Origin: JAKLDO01 sp035354435 | GTDB lineage: Bacteria; UBP6; UBA1177 | Reading direction: 5' to 3' | NCBI GenBank assembly: GCA_035354435.1 | Contig: DAOQAY010000155.1 | Span: forward strand, 1 to 6,308 | DNA: 6,308 nt | Shown here: positions 1 through 6,243 of the stretch, piece by piece | Position numbering within the stretch: the stretch's first letter is position 1 | Layout: every line of letters starts with the position of its first letter | Program-made: the position numbers and the translations under genes | Notes under the pieces: generated by a model | What the model was told of the DNA's origin: nothing | Databases searched by the model: none | The model's input: only the letters and a program-made list of their open reading frames with translations

Positions 1-14
1 TAATGGCACCCAAA

Positions 15-1196
15 TTAGTAAAGAAGAAATTTTTTGCGGATATCTTTGAATTTATCTGATGAAGTCTCCATTTCCTTATAAATATCCAGAGCGGTCGCTC
101 CTGACTTGATCTTTTCAATTATTCCGCGGGCTCCGATGCTCAGGTCGAAGTCACCGCTGAATTTCAGCTGATCCGGGTAAAGTTTTTGCAAAATTGTAAG
201 AAGATAAAGACCGGAAAGTTCAGGGCTGAATTCTTTCAGATCATTTATGTTAAACTTTATGCCGTTACACAACTTGCCGTAATATTTATGGTTTTTATCA
301 TCAGGAGTGAAAGATGCAGATTCAATTGAAACACCTCTAAGACTGGTATCTGACAATGCTTTTTTAAGTTTTTCCCCGTCAATAAATGGAGATCCGTAAA
401 TGAAAAATGGCGAATCAGTTCCCCTTCCAACCGATATGTTCGCAGTTTCGATCCATCCGATTGCGGAATAAATTACTGCTGATTCCGGAGTTTTAAGGTT
501 CGGCGACGGCGGTATCCACTTAAGTCCTGTATCTTTCCACAGCATTGACCGCTTCCACCCTTCCATTTTTATTACTTTGAGATCTGCTTTTATTCCAAAA
601 TGATCATTAAACAGTTTTGCAATTTCACCGATTGTCATTCCATGTCTTGTCGGGATTGGGAAAATGCTCGTAAATTTACCGGTCAGTTCATCTGGCGGAA
701 CAAAACCTGAAACTATCTCACCACCAGCCGGATTAGGTCTATCCAGCACTATCACAGGCTTCCCGGCAGTTTTTGCCGCTTCAAGAATATAGACAAGAGT
801 TGCAAGGTAGGTGTAATATCTGGCACCTGCATCCTGAATATCAAAGACAATTATATCGGCATCTGTGATCTGTTCCGGTTTCGGTTTTCTATTACTGCCG
901 TAAAGCGAAATAACCTGAATTCCTTTATATAATGAATCAGTTATGCTTCCTTCCAGAGTTCCTGTCAATCCATGTTCGGGGGTGAAAATTCGAACAACGC
1001 TAATCTTTTTATCAAGCATTAAGTCGATTATATGTTTTCCGTTCGAATCAACAGAAGTATGATTGATAACAAGAGCAACCTTCTTTCCGTAAAGCTCCTT
1101 AAACCCACCCGATGAGATAATATCAAGACTGGTTTTTACAGCAGCTTGAAGAGAGAAAAAAAACACAAGAAATGAAATTATGATAGTAGTACGCAT
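15..1196 (-). CDS. namZ: DUF1343 / NamZ-type exo-beta-N-acetylmuramidase (GH171), secreted
   Basis: The 393-residue protein carries the signature blocks of the DUF1343 family, whose characterised members (B. subtilis NamZ/YbbC and Tannerella NamZ) remove terminal MurNAc from peptidoglycan fragments. Visible blocks are FTPEHG (71-76), VFDIQDAGARYYTY (117-130), LDRPNPAGG (151-159), TRHGMTIGE (183-191), PPSPNL (229-234) and ETANISVGRGTDSPF (250-264). Length is normal for the family. Residues 1 to about 18 form a hydrophobic Sec signal with a likely cut after Leu-Gln-Ala and no lipobox, so the product is probably periplasmic or exported. The ATG lies 4 nt after the stop of the Dabb gene and has only a weak GAAG as Shine-Dalgarno sequence, which suggests it depends on read-through or coupling from upstream. 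It is the last operon gene in view. No obvious defect is seen. The family call is firm; the MurNAc activity is transferred from relatives. Confidence 0.9.
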   Translation of the reverse strand: MRTTIIISFLVFFFSLQAAVKTSLDIISSGGFKELYGKKVALVINHTSVDSNGKHIIDLMLDKKISVVRIFTPEHGLTGTLEGSITDSLYKGIQVISLYGSNRKPKPEQITDADIIVFDIQDAGARYYTYLATLVYILEAAKTAGKPVIVLDRPNPAGGEIVSGFVPPDELTGKFTSIFPIPTRHGMTIGEIAKLFNDHFGIKADLKVIKMEGWKRSMLWKDTGLKWIPPSPNLKTPESAVIYSAIGWIETANISVGRGTDSPFFIYGSPFIDGEKLKKALSDTSLRGVSIESASFTPDDKNHKYYGKLCNGIKFNINDLKEFSPELSGLYLLTILQKLYPDQLKFSGDFDLSIGARGIIEKIKSGATALDIYKEMETSSDKFKDIRKKFLLY

Positions 1197-1200
1197 ATCT

Positions 1201-1503
1201 TCAGGATTCGTAATCGACTACTTTTTTTTCGGATTTTGCTTCCACGATAAAAGGGATGACGGCTTTGTGTTCCGGGTGTGCCTGATAAAAATCAAGGTCT
1301 TTTTTTGATGAGAACTCAGAATAGAGCACAACATCATAGCTGGTGTCGGTCTTTGAAAAATCAATTCCTACTTCGAGCTTTATCAGACCGGCGATCTTGC
1401 CATTGAGAGCTTCAAGTATCTCTTTCATCAGTCCTGCGTTCTGCTCTTTCGTGTTTCCATGAGCGGAATCCTTGAGTTTCCACATTACGATATGCTTTAT
1501 CAT
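1201..1503 (-). CDS. Dabb-domain (stress-responsive A/B barrel) protein
   Basis: This 100-residue protein matches the Dabb dimeric alpha/beta-barrel fold along its whole length. It opens with the strand HIVMWKLK (4-11), has the middle strand YDVVLYSEF (about 56-64), and then the family hallmark YQAHPEHKAV followed by an F in the last helix. Family members are small cytoplasmic dimers, and most bacterial ones have no assigned reaction; some relatives are enzymes or haem or metabolite binders. The ATG overlaps the TGA of the upstream oxidase gene by 4 nt (ATGA), and no strong Shine-Dalgarno sequence is seen, so translation is probably coupled to the oxidase. This tight link hints that the protein handles a product or intermediate of that oxidase, but this is inference. 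No signal peptide or membrane segment is present. Confidence 0.85.
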   Translation of the reverse strand: MIKHIVMWKLKDSAHGNTKEQNAGLMKEILEALNGKIAGLIKLEVGIDFSKTDTSYDVVLYSEFSSKKDLDFYQAHPEHKAVIPFIVEAKSEKKVVDYES

Positions 1504-2648
1504 TTCAGCATCTCGTCACCGGAGAAATCACGGTAAAGTGTAAGCTGTTCAAGAATAGAGTCATATTCTTTCGAGTTGTCAACAAGAATTTCAGAAATCA
1601 TTTTCCCGAGTCCGAGTCCGAGCATAAATCCCTGTCCGCACATTCCCACTGCATTGAAAACATTGTCAATTTCTTTGATAAACCCGACAATAGGGAATCC
1701 ATCGGGAGTCATTGGATAAAGTCCGCGCCATGTCCGTCTGATCCTGAGATTTCTGAGTCTCGGATGAAGTTCAAGCATCCTTTTTATTATCAGAGGAAGA
1801 AATTCGCTAGTATTATCAATATCTTTTCCGACCAGACTCGGATATGGAGTTATACAGAACACAAACTGTCCTTCCTTGTTCTGATAATAATAATAATTGT
1901 GTGAATGAGCATCGGGTCTGATATCGACTACCATCGGTTTGAGAAAATATTTAACAGGTTCCGTCACTCCCGCTTCATGGGAATCAGGAAATACCGGAAG
2001 ATCTGCACCATACATTTTTCCGATATCTCTCGCATCAGCACCGGCTGCATTTATAACTACAGCAGCACTGTATGTGCCCTTGTTTGTTTTAACGCTGACA
2101 ATTTTTCTGCCGGCAACTTCCATGGAAAGGACATTTTCATAAAATTTGAATTCGGCACCGGCTGCTGTGGCAAGCTTGAAATAGGCACCGTTTGTATTTA
2201 AAGGTGATGCACTTCCATCGTTCGGTGAAAAAGTTCCACCTCGAAGACCGTTGTCAGCAATTCCAGGCACCAGTTCTTTCACTGAATCGGCATCAATCCA
2301 GTCGATGTTAAGTCCAAATTTTTTTTGTACTTTGAGAAGATTTTTGAGGCTTCTTTCTCTTTCCGTGTCATAAACCGGGAAAATATATCCGCCCTCAATC
2401 CAGTCCACATCAATGCCATGTTCAGGAAGCATATTTCTTATTTCATTAAGCGCCATCGTACAGATTGTGATTTTTGCAGGGTCACTGAATGTGGCTCTAA
2501 TGCCACCTATTGCAGCCCTGTTCTGTCCTCTTCCGTGAGAAGCGTGCTTGTCAAGCACACAGACTTTTTTTCCTTTTTTTGCAAGATGATATGCAAGAGG
2601 AGTTCCGACACTTCCGCCACCGATTATAAGAAAATCATAATTATTCAT
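1500..2648 (-). CDS. FAD-dependent amine/amino-acid dehydrogenase, DAO family (HcnC/SoxB-like catalytic subunit)
   Basis: From the chosen start the protein has 382 residues. An FAD-binding Rossmann motif GGGSVG (10-15) follows strand DFLIIGG, and the first sheet ends in VCVLDK. The C-terminal half has the typical WRGLYPMTPDGFPIVG segment and the flavin-proximal GMCGQGFMLGLGLG. These features place it in the D-amino-acid-oxidase superfamily near glycine/sarcosine oxidase, HcnC and archaeal dye-linked proline dehydrogenase beta subunits. The exact substrate (proline, glycine, sarcosine, a D-amino acid or an opine) cannot be read from the sequence. An ATG at 2666 would add six residues and overlap the preceding gene, but it has no Shine-Dalgarno sequence. 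The ATG at 2648 has GGAG six nt upstream and sits one base after the upstream TAA, so I prefer it. It is cytoplasmic and probably pairs with the multi-cofactor subunit encoded just before it. Confidence 0.88.
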   Translation of the reverse strand: MNNYDFLIIGGGSVGTPLAYHLAKKGKKVCVLDKHASHGRGQNRAAIGGIRATFSDPAKITICTMALNEIRNMLPEHGIDVDWIEGGYIFPVYDTERERSLKNLLKVQKKFGLNIDWIDADSVKELVPGIADNGLRGGTFSPNDGSASPLNTNGAYFKLATAAGAEFKFYENVLSMEVAGRKIVSVKTNKGTYSAAVVINAAGADARDIGKMYGADLPVFPDSHEAGVTEPVKYFLKPMVVDIRPDAHSHNYYYYQNKEGQFVFCITPYPSLVGKDIDNTSEFLPLIIKRMLELHPRLRNLRIRRTWRGLYPMTPDGFPIVGFIKEIDNVFNAVGMCGQGFMLGLGLGKMISEILVDNSKEYDSILEQLTLYRDFSGDEMLK

Positions 2649-2658
2649 ATTATTCTCC
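2649..2658 (-). promoter_or_regulatory. Ribosome binding site deciding the start of the DAO-family gene
   Basis: On the minus strand GGAG (2655-2658) is followed by a 6-nt spacer and the ATG at 2646-2648. The alternative ATGs at 2658-2660 and 2664-2666 lack a comparable purine-rich element at a suitable distance. The site lies inside the last codons of the upstream gene. Confidence 0.6.
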
Positions 2659-4719
2659 ATCCTCATTGATTATTGCATACATCGGAGTTTCAACGCATAA
2701 GGGTCGCTTGGTTCCCTCTGTGACTTCAGACCAGTTTACGCCGGCCGCCTTGAACACTCTTGGCATCTGGACACTGCAAGTTTTGCTTCCGCATGCTCCC
2801 ATTCCGACTCTTATCTGTTTAAGCTGGCAGATGTCACGGACATTGTTTTCTTTAATGAAATCAATCACTTCTTTAAGTGCAACCCTTTCGCACCTGCATA
2901 CGATACCGTTTTCAGGAATATATTCATAATCAGCTTCTTTAAGCGGTTTTGTAAACAATTCATCCTGAACTCTGATACCCATGACTTTTACAGCGTTTTT
3001 CAGCGATGTAGAAACTGTAATGAGTGTCGTCTTATATTTTTTATTAAATGTTATTTTCGTGATTTTTCCATCTTCCAGATATTTTCCGTCAATATCTGTA
3101 AGCGGGATCATATCACCCGTTTTGTAACTGCAATTGAATTCGTAGGGAAGCACTACTTCAGCAGTTTCGTCATCAGTTTTTCTGACAAGCGTTATTGCAA
3201 GTCCGGGACATGCCGCAACACATATCCCGCAGCCGATACATTCACCGGCAAGGTAAGGAATATCCATGATCGTGCCTGATTTATCCATCAGTTTTATTGC
3301 GTTTTTCGGGCAGACTGTCGTACACGGATTGCATGGTATTTCCTGAAGACAGCTGAAATTAGGTTTAAACTTTGCTGTGATCCCGACTGGTGATAACGGA
3401 TGAATTATTCCCGGTTTTGATTTGAGCACTTCTGCCTTTTTATACCATGTATCATCAACAACGACATCATGTCTGCCAAGAAGTGCTGCCATTTTCAGCC
3501 CTGAGATCCTGCCGCCGAACATTGCAGAACTTGCCTCAGCTATTTCTTCAGCATCGCCTGTCTTGATAACTTTGAACTCGAACTTTTCAGCCATATCAAA
3601 AAATTCATCGGCTGATGAAAGTCCTGCGGCAACAAGAAGAGTATCAACTTCAAAAGTCCGTGCAGTCTCAAGAACAGGATTCCACGCACCGTCAACTTCA
3701 GCGATGGTCACTCTTTCGACCTTGCCGTTACCTTCGGCACAGAGAACTGTTGTATTGAGATATATCGGAACGCCCATTCTCTTAATTTTGTCAGCATGAA
3801 CTTTGTATCCGCTTATTTCGCTGGCTATTTCAACGATACCTGCCACTTTGATCCCTGCCTGAAGAGCATGATATGCACCTATCAGACCGACATTGCCGCT
3901 CCCGACTATAAGAACTTTGTCCGATGATTTGACAAGATCTCTGTTCACAAGTGTCTGGAATGCTCCGGCTCCGTAAACTCCCGGAAGATCGTTGCCGGGA
4001 AAAACTATTGATTTTTCTCTTGCTCCGGCAGAAATGATGATTCCTTTGAAATCGACAATCACATAATGCTTATTTTCAACAAAAAGACCTGCTTTCTTAT
4101 CTTTGTAAACACCGACAATACTAGTTTCGGTGAAAACTTTAACATTGCTGAACCTTCTTACTTCATCCTCAAGTATGTGACCGATATTTATTCCTCTTGT
4201 TCCGGCATAACAATCTTCTTCACTTCCGAAGAATTTGTGTGTCTGAAGAAGCAGTTTACCGCCAAGATGCGCCTTATCATCAACAAGGACAACTCTGAAA
4301 CCGAGCTTTGCGAGTTCAATTGTGCTGGTAAGACCGCTCGGGCCGCCGCCGACAACCAGAACATCACAAACAACACACTTTCTTTCATAACCTGCCAGAG
4401 GTGAATCATCAGCAGGAAGTTCGGGAAGATGCTCCATCGTTTTGATATCCATCCCACCACTCAGCGGAGTTATGCAGGATTTGAGCGGCTTTCCATCAAT
4501 AATTACAGTACATTGACTGCACTGACCGTTGGCACAGAAAATTCCCTGAGGAGCATTCCCTTTTCTGTGGATCGAAAACCTTTTTACACCGTTGGCGAAA
4601 AGGGCTGAACTCACCATTTCGCCCTCGAACCCTTTCATTTTCCGCCCGTCAAATACAAATTCAACTTCATTCCGGTCTTTCGGAACTTCAAGCACCGGAT
4701 GCACGACAATTCTGTTCAT
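2650..4719 (-). CDS. Fused multi-cofactor oxidoreductase subunit: [2Fe-2S], FAD/NAD(P), 2x[4Fe-4S] ferredoxin, BFD-like [2Fe-2S]
   Basis: This 689-residue protein is a natural fusion of parts that are separate in HcnA/HcnB or OoxA-type systems. Residues about 17-90 form a [2Fe-2S] domain with Cys62, Cys67, Cys70 and Cys82. A pyridine-nucleotide-disulfide-reductase fold follows, with the FAD motif GGGPSG (124-129) and a second Rossmann motif GSGNVG (273-278). A ferredoxin module has Cys457, Cys463, Cys466 and Cys470-Pro, then Cys494, Cys497, Cys500 and Cys504-Pro. After a beta-rich stretch (about 510-600) comes a BFD-like domain with Cys608, Cys610, Cys643 and Cys648. All these ligands are intact. 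It probably relays electrons from the catalytic flavoprotein encoded next to it to NAD(P), ferredoxin or another carrier; the acceptor is inference. It is cytoplasmic with no signal peptide. The ATG has a close GGTGA and lies below a strong promoter, making it the first operon gene. Confidence 0.88.
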   Translation of the reverse strand: MNRIVVHPVLEVPKDRNEVEFVFDGRKMKGFEGEMVSSALFANGVKRFSIHRKGNAPQGIFCANGQCSQCTVIIDGKPLKSCITPLSGGMDIKTMEHLPELPADDSPLAGYERKCVVCDVLVVGGGPSGLTSTIELAKLGFRVVLVDDKAHLGGKLLLQTHKFFGSEEDCYAGTRGINIGHILEDEVRRFSNVKVFTETSIVGVYKDKKAGLFVENKHYVIVDFKGIIISAGAREKSIVFPGNDLPGVYGAGAFQTLVNRDLVKSSDKVLIVGSGNVGLIGAYHALQAGIKVAGIVEIASEISGYKVHADKIKRMGVPIYLNTTVLCAEGNGKVERVTIAEVDGAWNPVLETARTFEVDTLLVAAGLSSADEFFDMAEKFEFKVIKTGDAEEIAEASSAMFGGRISGLKMAALLGRHDVVVDDTWYKKAEVLKSKPGIIHPLSPVGITAKFKPNFSCLQEIPCNPCTTVCPKNAIKLMDKSGTIMDIPYLAGECIGCGICVAACPGLAITLVRKTDDETAEVVLPYEFNCSYKTGDMIPLTDIDGKYLEDGKITKITFNKKYKTTLITVSTSLKNAVKVMGIRVQDELFTKPLKEADYEYIPENGIVCRCERVALKEVIDFIKENNVRDICQLKQIRVGMGACGSKTCSVQMPRVFKAAGVNWSEVTEGTKRPLCVETPMYAIINEDGE

Positions 4720-4762
4720 AATTTCACCATATATTAATTAAATAAAAAACTCGAAGCGGTTG

Positions 4763-4791
4763 AGAATAATTCCGCAAAATACAAATGTCAA
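4763..4791 (-). promoter_or_regulatory. Sigma70-like promoter of the oxidoreductase operon
   Basis: On the minus strand a perfect -35 box TTGACA (4786-4791) is followed by 17 bp and a -10 box TATTCT (4763-4768). Transcription would start near 4755, giving a leader of roughly 35 nt before the ATG at 4719. The match and ideal spacing make this the best promoter in the window, and it sits in the only real intergenic gap. Activity is inferred. Confidence 0.65.
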
Positions 4792-4803
4792 GTTGAAGTG
4801 ACA
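4786..4803. promoter_or_regulatory. Candidate operator dyad TGTCA-N8-TGACA over the -35 box
   Basis: The 18-bp element has 5-bp perfect half-sites, and two further inner positions are symmetric. It covers the -35 hexamer of the operon promoter, so a bound dimeric regulator could block or recruit RNA polymerase. Short dyads arise by chance in AT-rich gaps, so the call rests mainly on position. No regulator is identified. Confidence 0.3.
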
Positions 4804-4842
4804 TAGAAAAATTACTATTTTCAAGTCAGAAAAAAATTTAGA

Positions 4843-6243
4843 TTATTCAGATGTTTTATCAGATCTTTTAATCTCCCAACAACCGCCTTTAGCTCCACCA
4901 ATACGGGAAACAAAACCCTTGGATTTTAAAATTTGGATATTTTTGTCAATTGCTGTTCTGCTGATTTTTAAAATTTGTGCAAGCTCTGTTACTGTAATCA
5001 TTGGATTTTTATACATTAAGCGGATTATTTTAATGCGAACTGAACTTAACTTTTCATCCAACTTTTCATCCAACTTTTCATCCAACTTTTCATCCAACTT
5101 TCTGCTATTTGATACAGCAGAGATTATTTTTAAATAAGAAAAGGAAAAGCGGAATTCAACCCAGAGCTCTCCTTCTTCATAAATAATTCGCGGTTTAGGT
5201 GTTCCTGCGTTTTTACAAGAATCGAACATCCTTTGTATTCCTCTTCCCCATGCCTCAATTAGTCCAGCACGGAAAAAAGCGTTTGCAATGAGTGGATTAA
5301 ATGGTCTGGACGAATGTTTCTTCAAAAGTTTTTCCACGGTCCACTTATCGGGAAGTTCACATGGATTACAAACACTTATCCTGTCATTATATATGCGAAT
5401 CTGAATTGGAGTATTAACGGAATAATCTCTGTGAATTATTGCATTAAGAACCGCTTCCCGAAGTGCATCATCAGGAACCGGATAACTTTCGATTCTCTGA
5501 ATTCCATGATAATTTATTGCAGCTTTCAGATATTTGCTGAAAAGAACTTCCAGCGTTTTTTGTGACTGACTGAATAAATCACCTTTTATTTCATCGTGAT
5601 AAAGCAGTTCCGACTCATTTTGGAAAAATCCAATTTTCACAAAAGATCCTGCTATAAATTTTTCAGGATTTGAACAAAACATCAAAACAGCAGCCCTCTT
5701 AATGTATGATTTTTCAACTAGGTCAAGCTTATCCATCAATGAAGACATTGACTCATTAAGAATTCCTTTATTGATTCTCTGACTTTGTTTTGCCATTTTC
5801 TTGAAGAGACTGATAGCACCCTTTGACAGAGAATTTATTTTTATATCCCTGACTGCAACACTATCCCAGGTTCTACCCTGTTTTTCGAGAAGGAAATGAC
5901 TGAGAGCAGAACCTTTCAATTCTTGTTTAGTGCTTCCACTTCGATAATAAAATGCACCTTTATAACTTACTGGGCTTGAAGATGGCTCGACTTTGATCTC
6001 TATTAATTCTTTTCCTGAATCTTTTACAAGGCTGACATTTGCCATAACACCAAGAACATCCTTTATTTTATTTGGAATATCTTCGAGAAGCTTTTCAATA
6101 TTGCTCAATACCACTGCATTTCCATTGTCATTTTTTCCAATTACGAGAATTCCACCCTCGGCATTTGCAAAACCGCAAATCCACTTAAGATATTCATCTT
6201 TCCATGACTCTTTCCATTCAACTGCTTGATTTTCTTTATTCAA
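4843..6243 (-). CDS. AlbA_2 (Schlafen-like) / RecG-like GHKL ATPase with C-terminal winged helix
   Basis: The 466-residue protein has three recognisable parts. Residues about 5-115 form an AlbA_2 domain, with the typical opening EWKESWKDEYLKWICGFANA, then EGGILVIGKNDNG, and YYRSGSTKQEL near its end. Residues about 255-370 form a HATPase_c_4 (RecG C-terminal-like) region with REAVLNAIIHRDYS (262-275), NPCELP (293-298) and NPLIANAFFRAGLIEAWGRGI (316-336). Residues about 400-460 form a winged helix with TVTELAQILKISRTAIDKNIQILKSKGFV and a GGCWEI wing. A KLDE tandem repeat (382-397) links ATPase and winged helix. Such proteins are usually annotated as transcriptional regulators or putative DNA-binding ATPases; related Schlafen/AlbA_2 proteins occur in phage defence. 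The actual role is unknown. The start is TTG with GGAG 8 nt upstream; the first in-frame ATG (Met67) would destroy the AlbA_2 domain. Sampled lines look more AT-rich than the neighbouring operon. Confidence 0.87.
   Translation of the reverse strand: MNKENQAVEWKESWKDEYLKWICGFANAEGGILVIGKNDNGNAVVLSNIEKLLEDIPNKIKDVLGVMANVSLVKDSGKELIEIKVEPSSSPVSYKGAFYYRSGSTKQELKGSALSHFLLEKQGRTWDSVAVRDIKINSLSKGAISLFKKMAKQSQRINKGILNESMSSLMDKLDLVEKSYIKRAAVLMFCSNPEKFIAGSFVKIGFFQNESELLYHDEIKGDLFSQSQKTLEVLFSKYLKAAINYHGIQRIESYPVPDDALREAVLNAIIHRDYSVNTPIQIRIYNDRISVCNPCELPDKWTVEKLLKKHSSRPFNPLIANAFFRAGLIEAWGRGIQRMFDSCKNAGTPKPRIIYEEGELWVEFRFSFSYLKIISAVSNSRKLDEKLDEKLDEKLDEKLSSVRIKIIRLMYKNPMITVTELAQILKISRTAIDKNIQILKSKGFVSRIGGAKGGCWEIKRSDKTSE
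5048..5101 (-). repeat. Perfect 12-bp tandem repeat (4.5 units) encoding KLDE units
   Basis: Read on the minus strand, the unit AAGTTGGATGAA is repeated four times without a mismatch (5053-5100), and the periodicity continues to 5048 and 5101, giving 54 bp. It encodes Lys-Leu-Asp-Glu four times (residues 382-397) followed by Lys-Leu, whose leucine codon is TTA instead of TTG. Since the unit is a multiple of three, gain or loss of copies keeps the frame and changes the inter-domain linker by four residues each time. The identical codons point to recent expansion by replication slippage. Confidence 0.95.

Noticed and set aside
1905..2201. Plus-strand open frames inside the DAO-family gene
   Set aside because: They are antisense shadows of a strongly conserved coding frame, with no domain similarity or ribosome binding site support.
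4066..4460. Open frames on both strands inside the fused oxidoreductase gene
   Set aside because: The minus-strand one is an out-of-frame shadow and the plus-strand one is antisense to the FAD domain; neither gives a recognisable protein.
4756..4775. GCGG-N12-CCGC inverted repeat around the -10 box
   Set aside because: Only four base pairs per arm with a long spacer; too weak to call an operator or hairpin.
4770..4791. Bacteroidota-type promoter (TTTG / TAnnTTTG)
   Set aside because: The nearest match lacks one base of the -7 element, whereas the TTGACA / TATTCT pair fits a sigma70 promoter with ideal spacing.
4804..4842. Possible terminator after the AlbA_2 gene
   Set aside because: There is a T run and a weak AAAAT/ATTTT hairpin on the minus strand, but the stem is all A-T, only about 5 bp, and not followed by a proper U tract.
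5048..5101. CRISPR-like array
   Set aside because: The units are contiguous 12-bp copies without spacers and lie in a coding frame.
4919..5137. Plus-strand frame with FSSN repeats
   Set aside because: The repeated peptide is only the antisense reading of the KLDE tandem repeat; the minus-strand frame has clear domains.
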